Of a stretch of 64,000 nucleotides of DNA, positions 16,894 to 25,943 are shown piece after piece. Position 1 is the stretch's first letter. Every line of letters begins with the position of its first letter. The position numbers were made by a program, and so were the translations under genes. Source of the stretch: Planctomycetota bacterium (GTDB taxonomy: Bacteria > Planctomycetota > Phycisphaerae > Sedimentisphaerales > Anaerohalosphaeraceae); NCBI GenBank assembly GCA_029552545.1, contig JAKPDO010000013.1, positions 62,001 to 126,000 of the forward strand. The letters are read 5' to 3'. Under the pieces are notes generated by a model. That model did no database searches. It was given only the letters and a program-made list of their open reading frames with translations, and was not told the origin of the DNA.

Positions 16894-16921
16894 GTCAAAA
16901 GTAGTCTCAAACAGGGGAATT

Positions 16922-18637
16922 ATGGCCAAGAGCCGCAGACATTTGGGAGAGATTTTATACGCCAAAGGGTGGGTGGATAAGCCCAATCTGATCAAAGCCC
17001 TCAAAAAAGCCAAGGAGACGAACCGGCGTTTGGGCGAAACGCTCGTGGAGATGGGTCTTGCCACAGAAGACCAGATTATGCAGGCCTTGGCTCGTCAATT
17101 CGGGATGAATTATGTCGATTTGGATGAGGTCGAAATTCCATCCGATATCCGAAGTCTGATTCCCGAAGACATCATTAAGAAACACCGCGTTCTGCCGCTG
17201 GGGAAAGAAAACGGCCGGCTGAAAATTATTATTCCGGACCCCATGAACCTGGAACTGCTGGACCTTTTGCGGTTTCGTCTGGCTTCCGATTTGGAATGTT
17301 ATCTGGCCAGTCCGAGCAAGATAGATGCCTATATCAACCGCAAGATGGATGAAGTCCGCAGCAGTATTGACGCGACGGCGGCGGAACTGGCCGAAGCCGG
17401 TCATGCTATTGAGGCGGAAGTGCGGCGGGCACAGGCCTCGGAGGAGGATGAAGGGCCGATTATCCGTCTGGTCAACCTCATTATCGACGAGGCGGTCAAG
17501 ATGCGGGCCAGCGATATTCATATTGAGCCGATGGCCGACCGGGTGAGAATTCGTTATCGAATTGACGGCGTTTGCATTGAGCGAGACAACATTCCGAAGA
17601 ACATGCAGGCCCCTCTTTTGGCTCGTATCAAGATTATGTCGGGGATGGATATCGGAGAACGGCGGCTGCCGCAGGACGGCCGTATCAAAAGACGGGTGGA
17701 AAATCAGGATATCGACTTTCGTGTGTCCTGCCTGCCTGGCTACCACGGGGAAAGCACGGTGCTGCGTATCTTGCGGCCTGATTCGGTTAATATCGGTATT
17801 CAGGCGATCGGTTTTGAACCGGATGATTATGAGCGGTTCATCCGAATTATTAAGCGTCCCAACGGAATCTTTCTGGTAACCGGACCGACCGGAAGCGGAA
17901 AAACGACCACCCTGTATGCGGCCCTGCAGGAACTGAACCGTCCGGACAAGAAAATCATCACGGCGGAAGACCCGGTTGAATATAACATCAGCGGAATCAA
18001 TCAATGTCAGGTACGAACAGAAATCGGTTTGACGTTTGAAAAGATTCTGCGGGCGATGCTGCGTCAGTCGCCGAACATCATCCTAATCGGTGAAATTCGT
18101 GACGGTGTGGTGGCGGATATTGCTATTCAGGCGGCCCTGACAGGCCACCTGGTATTCAGCACCCTTCACACCAATGATGCTCCCAGTGCCATTACCCGTC
18201 TGATTGATATGGGGGTCAAACCCTTCCTGGTAGCCAGTTCGATTCAGGCCATTATGGCCCAGCGTCTGGTTCGTACGATTTGCAAGAATTGTAAAGTGAT
18301 TGATGAAAAGCCCGATCCTCATTATTTGCGGCTTTTGAATATTACACCGGAAGATATTCGCAAACATCCGATTTATAAAGGGGCCGGCTGCAGCCGATGT
18401 CAGGGAACGGGCTACCGCGGGCGAATTGCCATTTTTGAAATGATGGAGATGAACAGCCAGCTGCGGGAGCTGGCCTTCCAGAAGGCGCCGACGACGGAGC
18501 TTCGCAAGGCGGCTCGAGCCAGCGGGATGAAGACGCTGCTGATGGACGGACGAATTAAAGTATTCAAAGGGATTACAACTCCGCAGGAAGTAACCAATGT
18601 AACCCAGGCGGAAGGACTTGTGATCGATACGGCTTAG
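16922..18637 (+). CDS. PilB/GspE-family assembly ATPase (first copy)
   Basis: A 571-residue hexameric ATPase that powers pilus or pseudopilus extension at the inner membrane. The N-terminal MshEN/T2SSE_N domain spans about residues 1-150 (repeated RRLGETLVEMGLATEDQI pattern, a possible c-di-GMP site). The Walker [16 protein letters not shown] is near residue 320. The Asp and His boxes (ITAEDPVEY, LIGEIRDG, STLHTNDAPSAI) follow. A C-terminal zinc module has CKNC (about 454) and CSRC (about 490), typical of PilB/GspE and absent from PilT. It begins a cluster with PilT, a second PilB, PilC and pseudopilins. Confidence 0.93.
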   Translation: MAKSRRHLGEILYAKGWVDKPNLIKALKKAKETNRRLGETLVEMGLATEDQIMQALARQFGMNYVDLDEVEIPSDIRSLIPEDIIKKHRVLPLGKENGRLKIIIPDPMNLELLDLLRFRLASDLECYLASPSKIDAYINRKMDEVRSSIDATAAELAEAGHAIEAEVRRAQASEEDEGPIIRLVNLIIDEAVKMRASDIHIEPMADRVRIRYRIDGVCIERDNIPKNMQAPLLARIKIMSGMDIGERRLPQDGRIKRRVENQDIDFRVSCLPGYHGESTVLRILRPDSVNIGIQAIGFEPDDYERFIRIIKRPNGIFLVTGPTGSGKTTTLYAALQELNRPDKKIITAEDPVEYNISGINQCQVRTEIGLTFEKILRAMLRQSPNIILIGEIRDGVVADIAIQAALTGHLVFSTLHTNDAPSAITRLIDMGVKPFLVASSIQAIMAQRLVRTICKNCKVIDEKPDPHYLRLLNITPEDIRKHPIYKGAGCSRCQGTGYRGRIAIFEMMEMNSQLRELAFQKAPTTELRKAARASGMKTLLMDGRIKVFKGITTPQEVTNVTQAEGLVIDTA

Positions 18638-18665
18638 ACATTGGTTTTGGAATAGGGAAAGGACT

Positions 18666-19805
18666 ATGCCTTCACTTCATATTGACCGTTTGCTGGAAGC
18701 GTGCATTAAAATGGGCGGCTCGGACCTGCATTTGGTCGTCGGCCGTCCTCCGGTTCTTCGAATCAGCGGACGACTTCGTTCGCTGGATACCAAGGTACTC
18801 GAGCCGGAAGATACGGTGGCTTTGATGAAAAGCATTACACCGGAAAGAAACCAGCAGGAACTTCAGGAGGTTGGGGGCACGGACTTTGGTTTTGCTTTTG
18901 GAGATGCGGGGCGGTTCCGTACGGCGGTTTTCCGTCAAAAGGGACATATTTCGATGGTGCTTCGTTTGATTCCGTCGGAACTGCTGACGTTTGAGCAGAT
19001 TGGCTTGCCGAAGATTTGTGCGGCTTTGTGTCGACGCCCCAGAGGGCTGTTTTTGGTGACAGGTCCGACAGGTTCCGGTAAAACGACAACTCTGGCAAGT
19101 ATGATTAACTATATTAACGAGAATCTGGACCTGCATATTATTACAATTGAAGAGCCGATTGAATATTACCACCAGCACAAGAAATCGATTATCAACCAGC
19201 GTGAGGTTGGAATTGATGTCCCGACATTCGCGGAAGCCCTTCGCCGTTCATTGCGTCAGGACCCGGACGTAATTCTCGTAGGTGAATTGCGAGACTTGGA
19301 AACAATGGAAGCAGCCATTACGGCGGCGGAAACCGGACACCTTGTGTTCGGAACTTTGCACACAACCGGCTGTCAGGGAACAGTAAACCGTATTATTGAT
19401 GCCTTTCCCGTCAGTCAGCAGGAACAGATTCGTGTACAGTTGAGTACGAACCTGATCGCCGTATTGAGCCAGGCCCTCTGTCCCCGGATTCCAAAGGGAC
19501 GTGTAGCGGCCTATGAATTTATGGTGGTGACACCGGCTATTTCGAACCTGATTCGTGAAAATAAGGTTTATCGTATTGAGTCGAGCATTCAGATTGGGAA
19601 AAAACTCGGAATGCAGCTTTTGGACGACCACCTGTGGGAATTGTGGGAAAGCGAGAAAATAAGTCTTGAAACGATGCTCGATTATGCGAGAAACCCTGGT
19701 GAATTGCTGGAGAAAGCGGAAAAGAAGATGGGCGTTTCGATGAAAGGAAAGGTGAAAGGCAAGAGCATCGAAGATGAATACGGGCCGATTTTGAAGACAT
19801 CATAA
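18666..19805 (+). CDS. pilT: PilT-family retraction ATPase
   Basis: A 379-residue AAA+-like motor that depolymerises type IV pili for twitching or DNA uptake. The N-terminal PAS-like domain begins IDRLLEACIKMGGSDLHLVV. Walker [16 protein letters not shown] is near residue 132, followed by the PilT-type LVGELRDLETMEAAITAAETGHL and FGTLHTTG, and no zinc Cys cluster. The conserved C-terminal AIRNLIRE-like helix is seen as PAISNLIREN. It lies 28 bp after the first pilB and is likely co-transcribed. A retraction ATPase argues for a true type IV pilus rather than only a type II secretion system. Confidence 0.92.
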   Translation: MPSLHIDRLLEACIKMGGSDLHLVVGRPPVLRISGRLRSLDTKVLEPEDTVALMKSITPERNQQELQEVGGTDFGFAFGDAGRFRTAVFRQKGHISMVLRLIPSELLTFEQIGLPKICAALCRRPRGLFLVTGPTGSGKTTTLASMINYINENLDLHIITIEEPIEYYHQHKKSIINQREVGIDVPTFAEALRRSLRQDPDVILVGELRDLETMEAAITAAETGHLVFGTLHTTGCQGTVNRIIDAFPVSQQEQIRVQLSTNLIAVLSQALCPRIPKGRVAAYEFMVVTPAISNLIRENKVYRIESSIQIGKKLGMQLLDDHLWELWESEKISLETMLDYARNPGELLEKAEKKMGVSMKGKVKGKSIEDEYGPILKTS

Positions 19806-19847
19806 CAAGGAGACTTTTTCGATATTATTTGTTCTATTTGTTTTCTA

Positions 19848-20039
19848 TTATTTGCCAGGTGTCCAATTGCTTTTTTGCTAAAAATAATATCTTTTTTCAG
19901 ACTTTCATCTGATAAATTGTTCAAGCCCTCTTTTCTTTCAGCTCAGTTTGTTCTTCTTGTTTTTGCTTTTTCCCCTTAGATTTTTTGTATTTGGGCAATG
20001 GATTGGGCAAGAAATTTTGTTATTTGCCAAGTGTCCATT
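19848..20039 (+). repeat. Two 20-base direct repeats in the pilT-pilB2 gap
   Basis: Copies at 19848-19867 and 20020-20039 share TTATTTGCC(A/G)-related sequence: TTATTTGCCAGGTGTCCAAT and TTATTTGCCAAGTGTCCATT (18 of 20 identical). The 172-bp offset and the position upstream of a promoter could reflect regulator sites or a duplication. Confidence 0.55.
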
Positions 20040-20051
20040 CTCAAAAAGATA

Positions 20052-20080
20052 TTGAACCGGTTTTCGATAGTCCGTATAAT
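20052..20080 (+). promoter_or_regulatory. Sigma-70 promoter for second pilB-like gene
   Basis: TTGAAC (20052-20057), an exact 17-bp spacer and a perfect TATAAT (20075-20080). The second pilB and the downstream pilC/pseudopilin genes therefore form a separate transcription unit. Confidence 0.7.
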
Positions 20081-20118
20081 CTTATAGAGGCGAAACTTAT
20101 CTGGTTGGAGAACAGAAA

Positions 20119-21864
20119 ATGGCAAAGTTGCCTCCGGTACAAGAATTAAAAGGCAGAACATTAGGCCGAATATTGATAAAAATGGGCCTTGTAACTCGTG
20201 AACAAGTTCATGAGGCCCTGCGCATTCAGAAAGAACGGGGAAAGGTCAAAATCGGTCAGATTTTTATTGAGATGGGGCTTATCAAGGAGAAGGAGCTTGC
20301 CATCGCTTTGGCCGGTCAGCGGGGGATGGAATATATCGAGATAGATAGTCTTGAAATTCCTCAGGAAGTTATCAGTCAGGTCCCTGCACAAATGGCCAAA
20401 ACCTATCGGATTCTTCCCATTGATTATGATAAGAAACGCAACCATCTGGTGGTGGCTTTGGACAGTCCGGACAATTTCCGGGCTACGGATGATTTGAGTA
20501 CCCTGATGGGCTTTACCGTTGAAGCCAAGGTAGCCGACCCGGATGCCCTGAATGCGGCTATGAATAAGTATTACGCCGAGGAGGATGAGAGTCTGACGGA
20601 CCTGATCGGCGAAATTGAAAGTGACAAGGGACTGGCAAGCCTGCAGGGGAGAGATGCCAGCATTGATTTGGATGAATTGAAGGAGGCCGCAGATTCCAAC
20701 CCCGTCAAGAAACTGCTCAACCTGGTTTTGCTGAAAGCCATTCAGGACAAGGCCTCGGATATTCATTTCGAGCCGTTTGAAAATGAATTTAAGATGCGGT
20801 ACCGAATCGACGGTGTTCTCTATGAAATGGTACCTCCTCCCAAGCATATTGCATTGGCTCTTTCCAGCCGTATCAAAGTGATGGCCAATCTGGATATTGC
20901 CGAACGGCGTCTGCCGCAGGACGGACGTATTCCCCTTGTAGTGGGCGGCAATCCGGTGGACCTGCGTGTGAGCATTCTGCCGACAATGTTTGGAGAGAGC
21001 GTGGTGCTCCGTGTTCTGGACAGAAAACAGGTCGATTTGCGGCTGGATATGCTCGGAATGACGGAACGAGACCTGAAAATTGTCCGGCAGCTTATTAACA
21101 AGCCCAACGGAATCTTGATTGTAACGGGTCCGACCGGTTCCGGGAAGACCACGACACTTTATTCCGCTCTCAAGGAACTGAATTCCATTGATACGAAGAT
21201 TATTACAACCGAAAACCCGGTTGAATATGACATTGACGGGCTGATTCAGGTCCAGATTCGTCCGGAAATCGGGTTAACCTTTGCCAGATGTCTGCGTTCG
21301 ATTTTGCGTCAGGACCCGGATATCGTGATGGTCGGAGAGATTCGAGACCTCGAAACGGCGGAGATTTCCATTCAGGCGTCTCTGACCGGGCACCTGGTGT
21401 TTACCACGCTTCACACCAATGATGCCCCCAGCACCATCGCTCGTCTGCTGGATTTGGGGCTGGAAACCTTCTTGGTGACAGCCACGCTGGAGGGGATTAT
21501 TGCTCAGCGGCTGGTGCGGCGCATCTGCACCAACTGCAAGACAGAATACCAGCCGACGGAAGAACAGTTAATGGAACTTGGACTGACGCCGGAGGATGCG
21601 GCCGACAAGAAATTTTATTACGGACGCGGCTGTGATATGTGCAACAACACCGGCTACCGCGGACGAACGGGTTTGTTTGAGATTATGACGTTTGATGATG
21701 AGATTCGGGATTTGATTATGAATCATGCCTCCACGGCGGTCCTGCGCGAGGCGGCCCGCCGGAAGGGGATGAAAACCCTCCGCGAGAACGGTCTGGAACT
21801 GATTTACAGCGGCATTACGACGCTGGATGAGGTGGCCCGTGAGACCATTGCGGTGGAGGCCTAA
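20119..21864 (+). CDS. PilB/GspE-family assembly ATPase (second copy)
   Basis: A 581-residue paralogue of the ATPase at 16922, with the same order: MshEN domain, Walker [16 protein letters not shown] near residue 336, MVGEIRDLETAEI, TTLHTNDAPSTI, then zinc Cys pairs CTNC (about 470) and CDMC (about 505). It directly precedes pilC and the pseudopilin genes, so it is the likely motor for that pseudopilus. Presence of two extension ATPases in one locus suggests two functional machines or alternative motors. Identity between the copies is moderate by eye, so this is not a recent duplication. Confidence 0.93.
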   Translation: MAKLPPVQELKGRTLGRILIKMGLVTREQVHEALRIQKERGKVKIGQIFIEMGLIKEKELAIALAGQRGMEYIEIDSLEIPQEVISQVPAQMAKTYRILPIDYDKKRNHLVVALDSPDNFRATDDLSTLMGFTVEAKVADPDALNAAMNKYYAEEDESLTDLIGEIESDKGLASLQGRDASIDLDELKEAADSNPVKKLLNLVLLKAIQDKASDIHFEPFENEFKMRYRIDGVLYEMVPPPKHIALALSSRIKVMANLDIAERRLPQDGRIPLVVGGNPVDLRVSILPTMFGESVVLRVLDRKQVDLRLDMLGMTERDLKIVRQLINKPNGILIVTGPTGSGKTTTLYSALKELNSIDTKIITTENPVEYDIDGLIQVQIRPEIGLTFARCLRSILRQDPDIVMVGEIRDLETAEISIQASLTGHLVFTTLHTNDAPSTIARLLDLGLETFLVTATLEGIIAQRLVRRICTNCKTEYQPTEEQLMELGLTPEDAADKKFYYGRGCDMCNNTGYRGRTGLFEIMTFDDEIRDLIMNHASTAVLREAARRKGMKTLRENGLELIYSGITTLDEVARETIAVEA

Positions 21865-21871
21865 ATTGATG

Positions 21872-21907
21872 AAACGGTTGAACGGCGTTGTTCAATAGAA
21901 ACCGTTT
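21872..21907 (+). repeat. Intercistronic hairpin between pilB2 and pilC
   Basis: AAACGGTT pairs with AACCGTTT (8 bp). An inner GAAC/GTTC stem lies across an asymmetric bulge, with loop GGCGTT. There is no T tract. It may modulate or process the pilB-pilC transcript. Confidence 0.4.
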
Positions 21908-21922
21908 GCTGGAGGTTAGATT

Positions 21923-23176
21923 ATGCCGATCTTTCAGTATACAGCGCTGGATGCCAAGGGAAATGAGGTCAAGGCCGAGATAGAAGCCCTCAGTAGCAAG
22001 GAAGCCATCAGCAAGATTCGCAGCAAGGGCCTGTTTCCCACGAAGGTTCGGGCGCAGGGTGCCGCCAAAAAAACCAAAGCAGAGGCAGCAGCGACCCCTC
22101 GCCGAAGACGTTCGGGCGGAAAAGTCAAGACCAAACAGATTACGCAGTTTGCCCGCCAGCTGTCCACGCTTCAGGATGCGGGTTTGGCCATTCTTCGTTC
22201 GCTTCGCATTCTGGAAGAGCAGCAGAAGTCCGGCACCCTCAAGCGCGTCATCGGCTATGTCGCGGATGATATTGAAGGCGGTTCGACGCTTTCGGAGGCG
22301 ATGGCCAAACACCCCAAAACCTTTAACCGGCTGTTTGTCAATATGGTGGCGGCGGGCGAGGTGGGCGGTGTGCTCGATGTGATTCTGGCTCGTGTGGCCG
22401 ACTTTATGGAAAAGTCCGAACGGCTCAAATCGAAAATCAAAGGCGCCATGGTCTATCCGGTGGTTGTGATGACCGTGGCGTTTCTGATTGTGCTGGGGCT
22501 GATGATTTTCATTATTCCGACCTTCTCTCAGGTGCTGACGGATATGAGCGACGGCAAGCAGGGACTGCCGGCACTGACGCAGGGGCTTCTGAATATCAGC
22601 CAGTGGCTGCTGGGCAACAAGGGACTCAATGCCGGATTGGTGGCGATTTCCCCGTTTTTCGTGATTATGTTTTTTAAGTTTCTGCGGCGTTTTCGCTACG
22701 GGCGTTATGCGCTCGACTGGCTCAAACTCCATCTGCCGGTGATTCGCCGGCTGGTTTATCTGACGACCGTTGCCCGCTGGACGCGAACGCTGGCGACGCT
22801 GATTGGGGCCGGTGTGCCGATTCTGGAGGCCATCAACATCACGCGGGAAACGGCGGACAACGAGGTCTATTCGGCGATGCTCGGCAAGGTGCATCAGGCG
22901 ATTCGGCAGGGCGATACCTTTGCCAATCCGCTGCGGCAGTCCAAAACCGTGGACTCCATTGTGGTGAACATGGTGGATGTCGGCGAGGAAACCGGCGATC
23001 TGGACAAGATGCTGATGAAAGTGGCGGACAATTTTGATGAAGAGGCCGACGTGATGGTCGGTGCGATGATGAGTCTGCTGGAACCGATTATGATTGTGTC
23101 GCTGGGCCTGATTGTCGGCACCATCGTCGTGGCGATGTTCCTGCCGATGGTGAAAGTCATTCAGGTGCTGATGTAA
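21923..23176 (+). CDS. pilC: PilC/GspF-family inner-membrane platform protein
   Basis: A 417-residue polytopic inner-membrane protein that links the cytoplasmic ATPase to the growing pilus or pseudopilus. It starts with the typical FQYTALDAKGNEVKAEIEA. Two T2SSF domains are visible, each with the R-Q-L-S/T-L signature (ITQFARQLSTLQDAGLAILR; VARWTRTLATLIGAGVPILE). Three hydrophobic segments follow the known topology, including the C-terminal EPIMIVSLGLIVGTIVVAMF. An extra basic/Ala-rich linker occurs near residues 45-70. It lies 58 bp after the second pilB. Confidence 0.93.
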   Translation: MPIFQYTALDAKGNEVKAEIEALSSKEAISKIRSKGLFPTKVRAQGAAKKTKAEAAATPRRRRSGGKVKTKQITQFARQLSTLQDAGLAILRSLRILEEQQKSGTLKRVIGYVADDIEGGSTLSEAMAKHPKTFNRLFVNMVAAGEVGGVLDVILARVADFMEKSERLKSKIKGAMVYPVVVMTVAFLIVLGLMIFIIPTFSQVLTDMSDGKQGLPALTQGLLNISQWLLGNKGLNAGLVAISPFFVIMFFKFLRRFRYGRYALDWLKLHLPVIRRLVYLTTVARWTRTLATLIGAGVPILEAINITRETADNEVYSAMLGKVHQAIRQGDTFANPLRQSKTVDSIVVNMVDVGEETGDLDKMLMKVADNFDEEADVMVGAMMSLLEPIMIVSLGLIVGTIVVAMFLPMVKVIQVLM

Positions 23177-23218
23177 TCTCAAACGCATTTATCAATACAA
23201 ATCAGAAAGGAACAATTC

Positions 23219-24205
23219 ATGAACAGACAAAAACGGGGAAAAGGCGGATTTACGATTGTGGAACTTCTGACGGTGATGGGGGTGATTGCCCTGCTGATCG
23301 GGCTGCTGGTGCCGGCATTGAATATGGTCAAGGACTATTCCCGCGAGATTCAGCAGAAGGCGCAGTTCCACAGCATTGATGTCGGTCTGGAGATGTTTAA
23401 AAATGATTTCGGCGTCTATCCGGAGTCCGATGAAAACTCCTATCGAGTCCCGGCGCATCCGATTGATCCGACTTATTATTGCGGGGCGACAAAGCTTGCC
23501 GAGGCGATGGTCGGCCTGGATTTGCTCGGATTTCATCCCAAGTCGGGCTTTACGGCCAGCGGTCTGAATGATTTGGATGGGGTGGGAGTCGGAGCAGGGG
23601 TTGTGCAGATTTATGATGCAATCAATGGAATCAATGTCCCCAATGTTTATGTCGAAACCGGTTCCCAGAATATCGATGTTCGCAAGAAGTATATTGATCT
23701 GGAACATGCGAATGCCTATCGAATCGATGACATTTATGTCAACTGGGGCTCTTTCAACCGGTACAATTTCCTGCTTTGTGATGTGTATGCCAAGAAAAGG
23801 CAGTCCGGAAAGAAGACGGGAATGCCGATTCTGTATTACCGGGCCCGCACGGCCTACAAGTTCCAGAATTATCTTTGGTCTGATTTAGGCAGCGACCAGA
23901 ATGCTGCTCAAAATGATGATATTTACAACTATTGGGATAATGAACGGCTGCTGGCGCTCGGAGACCCGGAGCAGGGAACAACGATACTTCATCCGCTTCG
24001 AACCGGAACTGTTGTGGATGATTTGCAGCGGTTTGAGGAGATGATTCTGAATAAGCAGGTTCAGACGGCCACCAAAACCGCTGCTTTTCCGGACGGTGTC
24101 AAGCGTCCGTATCGGGCGGATTCGTACATTCTGATTTCGGCCGGCAAGGACGGATTGTACGGCACGGCGGATGACGTGCTGAATTTCGAAAAGGGTAAGG
24201 AGTAA
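23219..24205 (+). CDS. Type II secretion-like pseudopilin (GspG-type N-terminus)
   Basis: A 328-residue pseudopilin. The type III signal is RGKGG^FTIVELLTVMG, with predicted prepilin-peptidase cleavage after Gly10 and Glu at +5, followed by a hydrophobic helix. The helix continues into a conserved segment (KAQFHSIDVGLEMFKNDFG) shared with the genes at 24931 and 25944. The C-terminus has SAGKDGLYGTADDVLNF, also shared. Such large pseudopilins are typical of planctomycete clusters. It is probably a pseudopilus subunit. The prepilin peptidase is not in the window. Confidence 0.85.
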   Translation: MNRQKRGKGGFTIVELLTVMGVIALLIGLLVPALNMVKDYSREIQQKAQFHSIDVGLEMFKNDFGVYPESDENSYRVPAHPIDPTYYCGATKLAEAMVGLDLLGFHPKSGFTASGLNDLDGVGVGAGVVQIYDAINGINVPNVYVETGSQNIDVRKKYIDLEHANAYRIDDIYVNWGSFNRYNFLLCDVYAKKRQSGKKTGMPILYYRARTAYKFQNYLWSDLGSDQNAAQNDDIYNYWDNERLLALGDPEQGTTILHPLRTGTVVDDLQRFEEMILNKQVQTATKTAAFPDGVKRPYRADSYILISAGKDGLYGTADDVLNFEKGKE

Positions 24206-24244
24206 CCGGCCGTGTCCCTTTGGGGCATTCCGGGCGGAGAGAGT

Positions 24245-24904
24245 ATGTTCATAACGCACCGAGAAGACGGGATGACGCTGGCGGAGGTGCTGGTTACGCT
24301 GGCAGTGGTGCTGATTCTGGTCGGTGTTTTGAGCGGTCTGGGGATTCATCTGAAACGCCAGTCGGAGATTCGGCTGACGGAAAGTACTCTGGCCGTCCTG
24401 GCAACAGCCCTCGAGCAGTATTACAACGATTACCGCTCTTATGTGCCGCAGGTGAACAGCGAGTTTGGGTTTGAATGTGCTGTTTTTGGGGAAAATGCCT
24501 CCGGTCAGCCCAACAATACGGTTACGATTACGCAGGGGGTACATCTTCAGAATACGGCGGAGAATCCCTCTTTGGAGGCCGCCGCCTGGTCCAGCGAAGC
24601 TCTGTATTATTTTCTGAATCGAAGTCCGAACAGCAAGGCGATTCTCGGAACCCTTCTGGACCAGTTTCTTTCCAATAAAGATGCATCGGGGCGGGTGCTT
24701 CTGATTGAGATTCCGACGGGCAGCACCCCGACGGATTTGATTCGCTTTGTGGATGTATGGGGAATGCCGATTCGATATCAGTATGACCCCGATGATCCGG
24801 CGGATCCATCGGATTCGTATGATGCTTTTCCGGTTCTGATTTCCGCCGGACCGGATAAGAACTTCGAGACGGTACAGGATAATGTCGTCAATCCGCAGCG
24901 GTAA
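24245..24904 (+). CDS. Pseudopilin with SAGPD motif
   Basis: A protein of about 219 residues with an N-terminal prepilin signal REDG^MTLAEVLVTLAVV (Gly9 before cleavage, Glu at +5) and one hydrophobic helix. Residues 40-60 (AVLATALEQYYNDYRSYVP) match the pseudopilin helix pattern. The C-terminus contains LISAGPDKNFETVQDN, a variant of the motif in neighbouring paralogues. The start at ATG 24245 is chosen (GGAGAG upstream); a GTG at 24212 would add 11 residues. Role inferred from context only. Confidence 0.82.
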   Translation: MFITHREDGMTLAEVLVTLAVVLILVGVLSGLGIHLKRQSEIRLTESTLAVLATALEQYYNDYRSYVPQVNSEFGFECAVFGENASGQPNNTVTITQGVHLQNTAENPSLEAAAWSSEALYYFLNRSPNSKAILGTLLDQFLSNKDASGRVLLIEIPTGSTPTDLIRFVDVWGMPIRYQYDPDDPADPSDSYDAFPVLISAGPDKNFETVQDNVVNPQR

Positions 24905-24930
24905 AGACGGCTCATGGGAAAGAAATAGTT

Positions 24931-25911
24931 ATGAAAACGAAACAGAAAAAAGCAGGCGGTTTTACGCTGATTGAGCTGCTGGTCGTGGTGGCGATTATTT
25001 CGATGCTGGTGGGGCTGCTGACTGTCGGGCTTCGCAAAACGAAGATTATCTCCACAGGGCTGCGGCAGAAGTCCGTCTTTCACTCGATGGAAATCGGGCT
25101 GGAATTGTTCAGCAAGGATTTTGATGATTATCCCGAATCGAAGGTGCTGCCCAACTCTACTTCCGCCAATCAGGTCTGCGGGGCCCAGCATCTGGTTGAG
25201 GCGCTGGTCGGTCGGGATGAGGCCGGTCTGGAGCCGCGGACGGGCTGGTATGCCCCGAATGATGCGACATACAGCCCCGAAGGGACGAAGATTAACAACG
25301 CGGATTACTATTTTTATGACTCCACCTCGGAGGTCAGCCGCAACCGCCGCAAAGGGCCGTATGCGGAGCTGAAATACGTGGATGTCTTTACAATTTATGA
25401 ACTTTGGCAGGGGAATAACGGTTCGTCCCGCATTTATGATTCGCAGGGGGCTGCTTCACCGGCCCGCAGAGCACCAGTGTTTACCGATACCTTCAAACGT
25501 GCTTCGGTTTCGCTGCCGAACGGTGCTTCTGTGCGGGTGGGAATGCCGATTCTGTATTTTAAGGCCAATCGGTCGGCGCCGCAGCCGTTCCGGCTGGATG
25601 CGACGGGACGCAACACGGTGACCAATCCGACGGCTGCGGATATGCAGAAGTGGACGTATAATTTTCTGGATAATGCGGCGGTGGCCGACCTTCCGCTGCT
25701 GGATAATCCTTCTGCGGCAGCGGCCCACTATACGGACCCGAAGAATCCTTCCAAAACCAAAGCCCAGGTTTTTTACGAACAGATTACTCAGCGAAGCGAG
25801 CCGGACCGCCCGTTCTATAAGCCCTTTAATGCGAACAAATATCTGCTGATTTCCGCCGGCTGGGACGGCCTGTACGGCACCAAGGATGATATTACCAATT
25901 TTGAATACTAA
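24931..25911 (+). CDS. Pseudopilin (GspG-type N-terminus)
   Basis: 326 residues. The prepilin signal KAGG^FTLIELLVVVAII has Glu at +5. It is followed by the paralogous helix KSVFHSMEIGLELFSKDFD and a long, variable, Asn/Pro-rich region, probably loops on the pseudopilus surface. The C-terminus is ISAGWDGLYGTKDDITNFEY, closely matching the genes at 23219 and 25944. It is one of three clear paralogues in this array. Shine-Dalgarno GGGAAAG precedes the ATG. Confidence 0.85.
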   Translation: MKTKQKKAGGFTLIELLVVVAIISMLVGLLTVGLRKTKIISTGLRQKSVFHSMEIGLELFSKDFDDYPESKVLPNSTSANQVCGAQHLVEALVGRDEAGLEPRTGWYAPNDATYSPEGTKINNADYYFYDSTSEVSRNRRKGPYAELKYVDVFTIYELWQGNNGSSRIYDSQGAASPARRAPVFTDTFKRASVSLPNGASVRVGMPILYFKANRSAPQPFRLDATGRNTVTNPTAADMQKWTYNFLDNAAVADLPLLDNPSAAAAHYTDPKNPSKTKAQVFYEQITQRSEPDRPFYKPFNANKYLLISAGWDGLYGTKDDITNFEY

Positions 25912-25943
25912 CGGCATCAAGCCCAAATTCAGGAGGCGTCTGT

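Larger units (their letters stand above)
19806..20118. other. 313-bp non-coding gap between pilT and second pilB
   Basis: T-rich, with no gene seen. It holds the two 20-base direct repeats and, near its end, the promoter of the second pilB-like gene. Confidence 0.6.
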
